Shown: positions 43,276 through 51,618, numbered from the stretch's first letter. The stretch: DNA of 64,000 bases from Fusobacterium mortiferum ATCC 9817 (GCF_000158195.2 NZ_GL987994.1:678343-742342); one strand, 5' to 3'. Made by a program: numbers and translations. Notes: generated by a model from the letters alone, not told the origin.

Positions 43276-44577
43276 TTAATTAGTTAAGGTCTTTTTTAAT
43301 TGAGGGATTAAGAATATACCTCTTCCTAAATAGAAGACAAGTAGTGATAACCAAACGCCATTGTTTCCATAAATTGGTATTAAAAATTTCCAAGCTATGA
43401 AAAATGAAATAAAAGCTAATACTGTAGATGTCATAATAGGAACTGTTTTAGCTGCTCCTGTAAACACTCCATAAAAAGTTAATCCTAAAAAAGCAATAGA
43501 AGGATATAGTACTAACCAGATTGAGTATTTTTGAGTTAATATTAATATATTAGGAAGCTTTGTAAAGATTTCAATAATAGTTCTATTAAATAAGACAAAC
43601 ACTATTGTAATTAAAATTGTTGCAATGATTCCCCAGAAAAAAGTTTGTTTCCAACAATTTTTCATAAGTGTATTATTTTTCTGTCCTCTAGCTCTTCCAG
43701 AGAATACACTAGCTGTATTGGCAATTCCATCAAAAGCATATGAGAAAATTGACATTATTTGGAATAGTATAGCATTTGTAGCAAGAATATCTCCACCTAA
43801 TCTAGAACTAGCCATGGTAAAGAGATTATTGTGAGATACTAAACAGAAAGTTCTAATCATTAAATCTCTATTTACACATAAAATATTTATAATCTCTTTT
43901 TTATTTATAATAGATTTAAAATCTAAATATTTATGATAAGAGTATGGAGTAATAAATATTATTCCAAGAATAGTTGAAAAAATTTGTGAGATAAGAGTAG
44001 CATAAGCAACTCCTTCAACTTTATAATCTAAGAATATAACAAATAAAATATCTAAAAGTATATTCAATAGATTACCAGAGATTTGCATAGTCATAGAAGA
44101 TTTGACATTTCCTAATCCCATAAGCCAACCTAAAAGTACATAATTTGTCAAAACAAAGGGAGCTCCCCATATAAGTATTTTAAAATAAGTATAAGCTACT
44201 TTTTGAATATTAATATCTGGATTAATAAACTTCATAGAACTTTCAAAAATTAAGTTTTGTGAAATAATCATAATGAAACTAATAATAAAAGCTATTAATA
44301 GTGGACGGAAAAAAACATCACTAATATCTTTTTTATTTGTATAATGACTTGATTGAGCACTATAAGCAGTGGTGCTCACTCTTAAAAATCCAAATATCCA
44401 ATAGATAGTATTGAAAATTAAGGTTCCAATAGAAACACCTGAAATAAAATTAGTATTATTTAACTTTCCAATAACTGCCATATCAGCTGCCCCTAATAAA
44501 GGTTGAGTTATTGTAGAAAGAATAAAAGGGATCATAAGACTTAGAAACATCTTATTAGTAATATTGTTGTTTGTCAT
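43276..44577 (-). CDS. MATE-family transporter (DinF type)
   Basis: 433 residues if the ATG at 44577 is used, since GGAGAG lies just before it; an in-frame ATG at 44595 precedes that ribosome site. Twelve membrane helices. Starts NNNITNKMFLSLMIPFILSTITQPLLGAADMAVIGKL, with FDGIANTASVFSGRARGQKNNTLMKNC in the second half, typical of the DinF/NorM branch. Exports drugs or metabolites by ion antiport. Monocistronic. Confidence 0.88.
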   Translation of the reverse strand: MTNNNITNKMFLSLMIPFILSTITQPLLGAADMAVIGKLNNTNFISGVSIGTLIFNTIYWIFGFLRVSTTAYSAQSSHYTNKKDISDVFFRPLLIAFIISFIMIISQNLIFESSMKFINPDINIQKVAYTYFKILIWGAPFVLTNYVLLGWLMGLGNVKSSMTMQISGNLLNILLDILFVIFLDYKVEGVAYATLISQIFSTILGIIFITPYSYHKYLDFKSIINKKEIINILCVNRDLMIRTFCLVSHNNLFTMASSRLGGDILATNAILFQIMSIFSYAFDGIANTASVFSGRARGQKNNTLMKNCWKQTFFWGIIATILITIVFVLFNRTIIEIFTKLPNILILTQKYSIWLVLYPSIAFLGLTFYGVFTGAAKTVPIMTSTVLAFISFFIAWKFLIPIYGNNGVWLSLLVFYLGRGIFLIPQLKKTLTN

Positions 44578-44928
44578 TTGAAACTCTCCATTCATATTAT
44601 ATTAGACAATAACAGTCCAGAAAAAATTATAACATATAAATTAAATTATAACAATCAAATATTTTTTTTCTTAAAAAATTAAAAAATCTAAATTAAAATG
44701 ACAACTAAAATTTGTTTGAAAAATTTATAATTTTTAAAATGGTTATTATATTAAATGATGAGATAGAAAATTTATAGAGAAGTAAAAACTTTATAAATTT
44801 AATATAAAAAACTTATGTTTTAAAACTTGATTTTTTTTTTTTTTTTTGTTATACACTTATCGTTGGCGTAGAAATTTGTATACTTAATAATATTATAAAA
44901 AGATATATAAGTATGTATGGGAGGAGTA
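44578..44928. other. Intergenic region with a 17-T tract
   Basis: No gene seen. It holds a run of 17 T at 44831-44847 (after CTTGA), followed by a moderately GC-richer patch TTATCGTTGGCGTAG and AT-rich -10-like sequences before the ribosome site of the decayed binding protein. The long homopolymer is prone to slippage. Confidence 0.6.
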
Positions 44929-45434
44929 ATGAAATTTTTTTATCACTTAATAAGAATATCTATTTTTATATTTTGGTGTATTAATTCATTCGGGCTGGAG
45001 AAAAAATTTATAAAGTAGCAACTGATATATATTTTCCGCCATTTGAATATGAAGATAAAGATGGGAAACTTAAAGGTATTGATATTGAATTATTAAAAGC
45101 CTTAGCAGAAGATCAAAATTTTAAATATGAATTATTACCTTTAGGATTTCAAGCTTCAATGGAGGCATTAGATAATGAAGAAGTAGATGCAATTTTTTCA
45201 GGTATGTCAATATCTGAGGCACGTAAAGAAATAGATGATGTTATTTTTGTTGAGTATAATATTGCAAATGGTCTAAAGGTAAAAATGCCATTAGGAGAGG
45301 AAGATTATTCTGAATGTGCAGTTATGGTAAAAAAAGGTAAGAATAAAGAGTTTATTGAAGTAATAAATAGAGGGTTATCAAATTTAAAAAAGAATGGAAA
45401 ATATGAAGAAATTATAAATAAGTATCTTAATTAG
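44929..45434 (+). pseudogene. Decayed amino-acid ABC transporter binding protein
   Basis: ATG 44929 behind GGGAGGAG opens a signal peptide (FYHLIRISIFIFWCINSFG) but the frame runs into TAG at 45016. The mature protein continues in another frame from ~44994: GEKIYKVATDIYFPPFEYEDKDGKLKGIDIELLKALAED, typical of GlnH/ArtJ-like SBP family 3. A second lesion is a deletion: after SISEARKEIDD the sequence jumps to the C-terminal ECAVMVKKGKNKEFIEVINRGL, losing about 85-90 residues of the second lobe. Total coding left is ~170 residues against ~250 in intact proteins. Non-functional remnant. Confidence 0.82.
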
Positions 45435-45442
45435 ATAGTTAA

Positions 45443-45470
45443 GTCATGAGGAAATCTCATGGCTTTTTTA
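45443..45470 (+). terminator. Intrinsic terminator after the SBP remnant
   Basis: CATGAG pairs with CTCATG around a short loop, then GGCTTTTTT. Still intact although the gene is broken. Confidence 0.75.
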
Positions 45471-45651
45471 TATTATTGAAGAAAATTATAGTTTTAATTT
45501 TAAAAAAATTAAAAACGTGTTTGGAATGTTGACTTTTTTTTGTACAATTATATAAAATGATATAAATGTGTTGGTCAATTTTATAAATATGTAACATACA
45601 TTTAAATTAAATTTTTTATAAGAGATATAATTTATGAAGAAAGAGGAGAAA

Positions 45652-47055
45652 ATGAAAAAAGTTTTATTTAAAATGATAGTGTTCTTTATTATAAGTACAT
45701 CTGGATTTTCATTTGAAAATGAAATAAATAATTTGTTTGAGGATGAAAAAATAGAGCAAAGTGATAGTTTGGTAATAGAACAAGAAGTAAAAGTAGAGAC
45801 AATAGATCCTATATTACTAAGAGATACATATTCTAGAAGAGCGACGAATTATATATATGCACAACTATTTAAAATTGATAAAGATGGGCAAGTTGTTCCA
45901 TACTTACTAGAAGAGTATAAAAAAAATGATGAGATGGAAATATATTGTAAATTGAGAGAGGATATATATTTTTCTAATGGAGATTCTATAACAGCACAAG
46001 ATGTAAAAGATTCAATAGAAAATTATTTAAAGAATGGATATATGAACGATTTATACTCTTCAATACAACAAATTCAAGTTTTAAATGATAGAGAATTTAT
46101 AATTTTATTAAATTATCCGGACCATGAATTAGAAATAGGCTTAACAAATCCTCTAATGTCAATATTAAAAAGAGAGAATAATAAAATTTTTACAAGCGGA
46201 AGATATGCTATTGAAGAAATAGAAAAAAATAAAATTAAATTGAAAAAAAATAAATATTATTTTGATCAAAGTTCTATATTTGAAAATGTTGAAATAAAAG
46301 GAGAATTAAATAGTTATCAAAGATTGATTAACTCTTTAAATTTACCCAACTATTACTCCTATGATTTATATAAAGAGGATATTGAAACCGCTAAAAAAAT
46401 AGGAAATTTAAGAGGCAAGAAAATAGTTAAAGATACAGTATATGACATAATATCTTTAGTTTTTGGAAATAAAAAAAATTATTCTTTAAATGATAGAAAA
46501 GCATTAGAGTCTCTTTTGAATAGAGAAGCTACCACTATTTGTCCACAAGAGATGTTTGATATAAAAATTTCATTTTTAGAGAAAAACTATAGCAGAAGAG
46601 AAGCTATTAAAATTTTAAAAAATAGTGGACATTTTGAGAAAAAGATAAAAATAATGTGTTTGAATACAATTCACAACAGAAATTTTGCACAATATGTAGC
46701 ACATGATTTAATTCAAAATGGATTGAATGTAGAGATTGAAATTTATAATTTAGATAAATTTTTGAATAAATTAAGAAGTAAGGATTATGATATAGCTCTA
46801 TACAATATTACAATAAATAGTGTTTATCCATTAACTAGTTTAGAAAAGACTATAGTTGGAGAATTAATAGATTATGATTTAGAAGATTCGCTTTTACCAT
46901 TTTTTAATTTATTTAAAGAAGAAAGAAATAAGGAGTATAAAGAAAGAATAATTGATAAAATTTTCTATTTAACATATAGTAGTAGATATTTTATTCCACT
47001 AGCCCATAAACAGACTTATATTTTAAAAAGTGAAAATATAGTAGGAATGAAGTAA
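45652..47055 (+). CDS. Orphan family 5 extracellular binding protein
   Basis: 467 residues from ATG 45652 after AAGAGGAG; an upstream ATG at 45634 adds KKEEK-type residues before the ribosome site. Signal peptide MKKVLFKMIVFFIISTSGFS with no lipobox cysteine. The SBP_bac_5 layout is recognisable: ETIDPILLRDTYSRRATNYIYAQLFKIDKDGQVVPYLLEEY, then LREDIYFSNGDSITAQDVKDSIENYL, then TSGRYAIEEI. It is shorter and more divergent than the SBP at 39892 and has no permease beside it. It might feed another transporter or act as a sensor-type binding protein. Confidence 0.78.
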   Translation: MKKVLFKMIVFFIISTSGFSFENEINNLFEDEKIEQSDSLVIEQEVKVETIDPILLRDTYSRRATNYIYAQLFKIDKDGQVVPYLLEEYKKNDEMEIYCKLREDIYFSNGDSITAQDVKDSIENYLKNGYMNDLYSSIQQIQVLNDREFIILLNYPDHELEIGLTNPLMSILKRENNKIFTSGRYAIEEIEKNKIKLKKNKYYFDQSSIFENVEIKGELNSYQRLINSLNLPNYYSYDLYKEDIETAKKIGNLRGKKIVKDTVYDIISLVFGNKKNYSLNDRKALESLLNREATTICPQEMFDIKISFLEKNYSRREAIKILKNSGHFEKKIKIMCLNTIHNRNFAQYVAHDLIQNGLNVEIEIYNLDKFLNKLRSKDYDIALYNITINSVYPLTSLEKTIVGELIDYDLEDSLLPFFNLFKEERNKEYKERIIDKIFYLTYSSRYFIPLAHKQTYILKSENIVGMK

Positions 47056-47063
47056 AAAAATTA

Positions 47064-47094
47064 CCCCATCTTAACTAGATGGGGAGTTTTTTTA
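47064..47094. terminator. Terminator shared by the orphan SBP and a minus-strand remnant
   Basis: CCCCATCT pairs exactly with AGATGGGG, flanked by TTTTTTT on the + side and by AAAAAAATT on the other, so it can act in both directions. Confidence 0.85.
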
Positions 47095-47101
47095 TTAAGT
47101 T

Positions 47102-47220
47102 TTATTTTTTTGCATCAGTAGCAGTTGAAGAAGTAGCAGAAGAAGTTTCTAATGCTTCTTTTTCATCAATATTTATATTAGCAAAATATTTTTTTATATG
47201 AACAAAAAAATTTATATTTT
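47102..47220 (-). pseudogene. C-terminal remnant of a lost minus-strand gene
   Basis: On the minus strand an open frame ends at TAA (47104-47102) and reads ...HIKKYFANINIDEKEALETSS then ATSSTATDAKK. The composition (charged helix, then a Ser/Thr/Ala tail) looks like a real protein C-terminus, and it is placed correctly to use the terminator at 47064-47094. No start or ribosome site exists because the upstream side runs straight into the TPP riboswitch promoter. The parent protein was not identified. Confidence 0.5.
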
Positions 47221-47246
47221 GAAAAAGAGGAAAAATAGAGTATAAT
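47219..47246 (+). promoter_or_regulatory. Promoter of the TPP riboswitch
   Basis: TTGAAA at 47219-47224, 16-base spacer, TATAAT at 47241-47246. Start near 47253. Confidence 0.8.
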
Positions 47247-47255
47247 AGTAACATG

Positions 47256-47331
47256 AAAACGGGAGCTAAGAGGCTGAGAGGAATTAATATTCGACCGTCA
47301 GAACCTATCTAGGTAATGCTAGAAAGGAAAG
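47256..47331 (+). promoter_or_regulatory. TPP (thi-box) riboswitch
   Basis: Contains the conserved pieces ACGGGAGCTAAGAGGCTGAGAGGA, GACCGTCAGAACCTATCTAGGTAATGCTAG, and the closing AAAGGAA. The last strand of the aptamer runs into AAGGAGAG, the ribosome site of the next gene. Control is therefore probably at translation initiation: TPP binding would hide the ribosome site. Confidence 0.95.
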
Positions 47332-47342
47332 GAGAGAAAAGT

Positions 47343-48314
47343 ATGAAAAAAATTTTATTAACTTGCCTATTTGTAGGAGGAGCAACAACTATCAACGCTG
47401 AGGAGATAACTATCTATGGACCAAGTTCGATGAAATGGATAGAGAAGGAGTACGGAAAGGTATTTCAGAAAGAAACAGGAGATACTATAAAGTTTGTCTC
47501 TATAGATGGGATTGTTGGAAGGCTAAAACTGGAAAAGAAAAGACCAAAGGCAGATATTGTAGTAGGACTTACAGAGTTAACTACAGAGATGGCTAAAAGA
47601 GAGGGACTAATATTACCATATGTTCCTCAAAATATTGGAAATATTAAAAATAAAAATTTCAAAATGAGTAGTGATTATGTTATTCCAATGGATTATGGTG
47701 TTTTAGCAATAAATTACAATAAGGAAAAGATTTCAGTACCACCTAAAAATTTAAAAGAGTTGGAGAAATTTAATAAGCAACTTATGGTAGAAAATCCAAA
47801 AGTATCAATTACTGGAGAGGAAGCGTTACAATGGAGTATAGCTCTTTATGGTGAAAATTGGTTAGAGTTTTGGAAGGAATTAAAACCAGCTATATATAGT
47901 GTAGAGCCTGGTTGGAGTGAAGCCTTTGCTAAATTTACAGCAGGAGAAGCACCTATGATGATAGGGTATGCTACAAGTAATCTATTTTTTACAGGTGAGG
48001 ATTCTTCAAAATATGATAGTTTCTTATTAGAAGATGGAAGTTTTATTTATCAAGAGGGAGTTTCACTTGTGAATAAAAAAGAGGTTAAAGCTGGAGCTAA
48101 GAAATTTATGGAGAGAGTTTTGAGTGATGATTTCCAAAAAATAATGAGTGAAGAGAATTATATGTTCCCAGTAACAAATGTAGAGGTAAGTGATGGATTT
48201 AAAAGTGTTCCACTACCTGAAAAAAGTGTAAAATTGACTAGGGAACAGATAGATAATTTAATAGAGAATTTGAATAATTATAAGACACAACTAATAGAGG
48301 TATTAAAAAATTAA
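47343..48314 (+). CDS. Thiamine/thiamine-phosphate ABC binding protein (ThiB-like)
   Basis: 323 residues from ATG 47343, which sits correctly behind AAGGAGAG; a longer frame from 47316 lies inside the riboswitch. Signal peptide MKKILLTCLFVGGATTINA. The body has the ThiB/AfuA-type layout: EITIYGPSSMKWIEKEYGKVFQKETGD, VIPMDYGVLAINYNKEK, and PMMIGYATSNLF with YQEGVSLVNKKE. Periplasmic thiamine capture. No permease or ATPase gene follows; the pyr leader begins right after the stop. Confidence 0.88.
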   Translation: MKKILLTCLFVGGATTINAEEITIYGPSSMKWIEKEYGKVFQKETGDTIKFVSIDGIVGRLKLEKKRPKADIVVGLTELTTEMAKREGLILPYVPQNIGNIKNKNFKMSSDYVIPMDYGVLAINYNKEKISVPPKNLKELEKFNKQLMVENPKVSITGEEALQWSIALYGENWLEFWKELKPAIYSVEPGWSEAFAKFTAGEAPMMIGYATSNLFFTGEDSSKYDSFLLEDGSFIYQEGVSLVNKKEVKAGAKKFMERVLSDDFQKIMSEENYMFPVTNVEVSDGFKSVPLPEKSVKLTREQIDNLIENLNNYKTQLIEVLKN

Positions 48315-48322
48315 AATCATAC

Positions 48323-48351
48323 TTGAAAAAAACTGAAAACTATGATAGAAT
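48323..48351 (+). promoter_or_regulatory. Promoter of the pyrimidine operon
   Basis: TTGAAA at 48323-48328, 17-base spacer, TAGAAT at 48346-48351 (with TGA before it). Start near 48358. Confidence 0.78.
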
Positions 48352-48387
48352 AGCAAAGATATATGTAGAAAGTAAGGAGGAGTAGAG

Positions 48388-48510
48388 ATGAGAAATTTTA
48401 TAGATAAGCTAAAAGATATGCACTCTGTTTCTATTTTATTTTCTAATTATTTTATACTTTTTAAAAATTATATTATTAAAGATATCAAAGGAATGTTAAC
48501 TCTCTTTTAA
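48388..48510 (+). CDS. pyr leader peptide (pyrL-like)
   Basis: 40 residues, ATG 48388 with AAGGAGGAG upstream. It begins MRNFIDKLKDMHSV and then uses U-rich codons (Ile, Leu, Phe, Asn, Tyr) across 48421-48480. Its stop TAA (48508-48510) lies inside the attenuator hairpin. This is the geometry of the E. coli pyrBI leader: when UTP is low, polymerase pauses in the U-rich stretch, the ribosome catches up and blocks the terminator. A regulatory peptide rather than a functional product. Confidence 0.75.
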   Translation: MRNFIDKLKDMHSVSILFSNYFILFKNYIIKDIKGMLTLF

Positions 48511-48534
48511 AAAGAGGGACTCATTCCTTTTTTT
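48487..48534 (+). terminator. Attenuator in front of pyrB
   Basis: AAAGGAATG (48487-48495) pairs with CATTCCTTT (48522-48530), with inner stem CTCTTTT/AAAAGAG, then TTTTTTT. It ends transcription before pyrB unless a translating ribosome covers the left arm. Confidence 0.85.
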
Positions 48535-48575
48535 ATGACTAATTTAAAATATTTTATAACAGGAGGGAGTAGGAA

Positions 48576-49643
48576 ATGAAAGATTTCATATCTATTAAAG
48601 ATTTAACAAAAGAAGAGATATTAGAAGTATTAGAAGTAGCAAATGAACTTTCACAAAAACCAGAAGCAGAGTTAGCAAAGGGGAAAATAGTAGGAAGTTT
48701 ATTCTTTGAACCTTCAACAAGAACAAGATTATCATTTACATCAGCAGCTTATAGATTAGGAGCACAAGTTTTAGGATTTGATTCTCCAGATGCTACTTCA
48801 TTAAAAAAAGGGGAGTCTTTAAGAGATACTATAAAAATGGTAGAGGCTTACTCTGATATAATAGTTATGAGACACTATATAGAGGGAGCAGCAAAATTCG
48901 CTTCTGAAATTTCTAAAAATCCTGTTATCAATGCTGGAGATGGAGCAAATGAACACCCTAGCCAAACTCTTTTAGACTTATTTACAATAAAAAAAGAGAT
49001 TGGAAGAATTGAAAATATTAAAATAGCTTTTGTAGGAGATTTAAAATATGGAAGAACTGTACACTCTCTTACTAAAGCATTAGAGATGTTTGGTGGAGAG
49101 TTTTATTTCGTAGCTCCAGAATCAATACAAATACCAGAGTACATCACTAAAGAGTTAGATGAAAAAGGAATGAAATACCATATCTGTTCTGAGTATGAGC
49201 CAATATTAAAAGAGATAGATGTACTTTATATGACAAGAATTCAAAGAGAAAGATTTGATGATATAGAGGAGTATAATAAAGTAAGTGGAGTTTACAAAAT
49301 ATCTAAGGATACTATATTAAATAAGTGTCAAGAGCATATGATAATATTACATCCACTACCAAGAGTAGATGAGATAAATATAGATTTAGATGATACAAAG
49401 CACGCACTATACTTTAAACAAGCAGCAAATGGAGTTCCTACAAGAGAGGCTATGTATGCTTTAGCACTAGGATTAAAAAATTCCACTGCTCCTAGAAAAG
49501 AGGAGAAAGAAGAAGTAGAAGAGCATTTCTTAACTGTTTGTAAAAATCCTAAGTGTGTAACTCACTTTGAAGAGACAGAAAATAAAGTAGTAGTAAAAGA
49601 TTATGGAAAATTCTGTTACTATTGTGGTAAAGAGATAAAATAG
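48576..49643 (+). CDS. pyrB: Aspartate carbamoyltransferase with fused PyrI-type zinc domain
   Basis: 355 residues. Residues 1-~305 are the catalytic chain: FFEPSTRTRLSFTSAAYRLG (carbamoyl-phosphate), KKGESLRDTIKM, MRHYIEGAA, GDGANEHPSQTLLDL, GDLKYGRTVHSL, and HPLPRVDEI. Residues ~309-355 are a PyrI-like zinc finger with cysteines at 322, 327, 347 and 350 (C-x4-C-x19-C-x2-C). The nucleotide-binding allosteric part of PyrI is absent. It makes N-carbamoyl-aspartate, the first committed step of pyrimidine synthesis. No separate pyrI is present. Confidence 0.95.
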   Translation: MKDFISIKDLTKEEILEVLEVANELSQKPEAELAKGKIVGSLFFEPSTRTRLSFTSAAYRLGAQVLGFDSPDATSLKKGESLRDTIKMVEAYSDIIVMRHYIEGAAKFASEISKNPVINAGDGANEHPSQTLLDLFTIKKEIGRIENIKIAFVGDLKYGRTVHSLTKALEMFGGEFYFVAPESIQIPEYITKELDEKGMKYHICSEYEPILKEIDVLYMTRIQRERFDDIEEYNKVSGVYKISKDTILNKCQEHMIILHPLPRVDEINIDLDDTKHALYFKQAANGVPTREAMYALALGLKNSTAPRKEEKEEVEEHFLTVCKNPKCVTHFEETENKVVVKDYGKFCYYCGKEIK

Positions 49644-49670
49644 TTAATTTATATAAATTTGGGAGGAGAA

Positions 49671-50477
49671 ATGTTTTTAGAAAATTGTGAAATTTTAGAA
49701 AACAAATTAGTTGCTGGACACAACTACCTTATGAAAGTAAAAGGAGATAAAACAGTAAAAGCTGCTAAAGCTGGACAGTTTTATATGTTACAATGTAAAA
49801 ATGGTGTATATTTTTTAAGAAGACCTATCAGCTTACATTATGCAGATAAAGAGAATAATATTTTAGAGTTTTATTATGAGATAAAAGGTGGAGGAACTAA
49901 AGATTTAGCCTCTATGAAAGCTGGAGAGATAATAAATATTCAAGGACCACTTGGAACAGGATTTACAACAGAAATCTCTGGGAAAGAGTTATTAGTAGTA
50001 GGTGGAGGAATGGGAATGGCTCCAATGAAACTATTAATAGAAGTTTTATCTAAAAATAATAAAGTTACTTTTATAGCAGGTGGAAGAAACAGAGAAGCTA
50101 TGGAGATAATGTCAAATTTCAATCTTGATGGAATAGAGAACTATATTACAACTGATGATGGTTCTGTAGGAATACATGGAAATGTTATAGTTAAAATGGA
50201 AGAATTAATGAAAGCTAAAAAATATGATATGGTATTTACTTGTGGACCACAAAAAATGATGGAAGCAGTTGCAAAAACAGCTAAGAAATTTGAAACTAAG
50301 TGTGAAATTTCATTGGAAGCTAGAATGGCTTGTGGAGTAAAAGCTTGTGTTGGTTGTTCAATCAAAACAAAATTTGGAATGAAAAAAGTATGTCATGATG
50401 GACCTGTTTTTGATTCTGAAACTATTGTAGACTTTGACCCAGTTGTAGAAAAAACTGAAACTTGTTGTGGAAATTAA
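49671..50477 (+). CDS. pyrK: Dihydroorotate dehydrogenase electron-transfer subunit PyrK
   Basis: 268 residues from ATG 49671 (GGGAGGAG just before). FAD-binding RRPISLHYADKENNILEFYYEIKGGGT, NAD-binding VVGGGMGMAPMKLL, and a C-terminal [2Fe-2S] site ARMACGVKACVGCSIKT plus KVCHDGPVF. It passes electrons from dihydroorotate via PyrD to NAD+. Overlaps nothing; pyrD follows 16 bases later. Confidence 0.95.
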   Translation: MFLENCEILENKLVAGHNYLMKVKGDKTVKAAKAGQFYMLQCKNGVYFLRRPISLHYADKENNILEFYYEIKGGGTKDLASMKAGEIINIQGPLGTGFTTEISGKELLVVGGGMGMAPMKLLIEVLSKNNKVTFIAGGRNREAMEIMSNFNLDGIENYITTDDGSVGIHGNVIVKMEELMKAKKYDMVFTCGPQKMMEAVAKTAKKFETKCEISLEARMACGVKACVGCSIKTKFGMKKVCHDGPVFDSETIVDFDPVVEKTETCCGN

Positions 50478-50493
50478 TTTGTTGGAGGAAAAG

Positions 50494-51411
50494 ATGAACA
50501 GATTACAAACTAAATTTTTAGGTGTAGATTTTAAAAATCCAATAGTAACTTCTTCTGGTTGTTTTGGATTTGGAATGGAATATAAAGAATATTTTGACCC
50601 AAATATATTAGGTGGAATAGGAATAAAAGGGCTTACTGTAGAGCCAAGAGATGGAAACTATGGTACAAGAATAGCTGAAACTCCTGCTGGAATGTTAAAC
50701 TGTGTAGGACTTGAAAATCCTGGAATAGATTATTTTGAATCTCACATTTTACCAGAGATGAAAGCTCAAGGAATAACTACAAATATAATAGCTAATATCA
50801 ATGGAAAAACTGTAGAGGAGTATGTTGAAATAGCAAAAAGAGTAGATAAAATTCCTGAAATAGCAGTAGTAGAGTTAAATATCTCTTGTCCAAATGTAAA
50901 AGATGGAGGTATGGCTTTTGGAGCTAATCCAGAGGTAGCTGCTAGAGTAACAAGAGAGGTAAGAAAAGTTACATCTAAACCATTAGTAGTAAAACTTTCT
51001 CCCAATGTTACTGATATAGCTAGTATAGCTAAAATAGTAGAGGAAAATGGAGCAGATGCAGTATCTCTTATCAATACTTTACTTGGAATGGTAATAGATA
51101 TAAGAACTAAAAAACCAGTGTTAGGAAATACTTTTGGAGGATTTTCTGGACCAGCTGTAAAACCTGTAGCTGTAAGAATGGTTTATCAAGTATATAAAGC
51201 TGTAAATATTCCTATTATTGGAATGGGAGGAATAGCTTCAGTAGAAGATGCTCTTGAGTTTATAATGGCTGGAGCTTCTATGATATCAATAGGTTCAGCT
51301 ATTTTCTCTAATCCTATGTTAGCTGTAGAAATAGCTGAGGGATTACAAAAATATTGTGAAGAGAATGGATTTGAAAATATAAGTGAGTTAGTAGGGGCAG
51401 CTCACAGATAA
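50494..51411 (+). CDS. pyrD: Dihydroorotate dehydrogenase, class 1B, catalytic subunit
   Basis: 305 residues from ATG 50494, placed by GGAGGAA; a longer frame starts inside pyrK. FMN/substrate motifs: FKNPIVTSSGCFGFG, GMLNCVGLENPG, ELNISCPNVKDGG with the class 1B active-site Cys, and NTLLGMVIDIRTKKP, GMGGIASVEDALEFIMAGA. Works with PyrK. A palindromic repeat follows instead of the next gene. Confidence 0.96.
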   Translation: MNRLQTKFLGVDFKNPIVTSSGCFGFGMEYKEYFDPNILGGIGIKGLTVEPRDGNYGTRIAETPAGMLNCVGLENPGIDYFESHILPEMKAQGITTNIIANINGKTVEEYVEIAKRVDKIPEIAVVELNISCPNVKDGGMAFGANPEVAARVTREVRKVTSKPLVVKLSPNVTDIASIAKIVEENGADAVSLINTLLGMVIDIRTKKPVLGNTFGGFSGPAVKPVAVRMVYQVYKAVNIPIIGMGGIASVEDALEFIMAGASMISIGSAIFSNPMLAVEIAEGLQKYCEENGFENISELVGAAHR

Positions 51412-51430
51412 GAAAAATATTTGTACCAAG

Positions 51431-51599
51431 AAAGAAAACTCAAAGAATTGTGTAATTTATGGAGAGAAGTTAGATTAACTCAGCGAAACTGAATGTTAAA
51501 AAACACAACTGTTTGAGCAAAGCGAATTTTGTGTTTTTAGTGAAGTAAGCTTATAGTTAATCAACTTTTTGGAATATGGAACAATTCTTAGTTTTCTTT
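51431..51599. repeat. MITE-like nested palindromic repeat inside the pyr operon, copy 2
   Basis: Ends AAAGAAAACTCAAAGAATTGT (51431-51451) and ACAATTCTTAGTTTTCTTT (51581-51599) are inverted copies with a 2-base difference. Next inside, AAGTTAGATTAACT pairs with AGTTAATCAACTT, and in the centre AAAAACACA pairs with TGTGTTTTT, so nearly the whole element folds into one long stem. Its ends match the repeat at 31364-31454. It encodes nothing. It sits between pyrD and pyrF and could act on mRNA ending or stability. Confidence 0.8.
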
Positions 51600-51618
51600 A
51601 AAAGTGAAAGGAGATTTT

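Noticed and set aside
48388-48510. Possible second type I toxin locus at the 40-residue peptide before pyrB
   Set aside because: Its stop lies in a terminator directly before pyrB and no antisense promoter or repeat was found; an attenuator leader explains it better.
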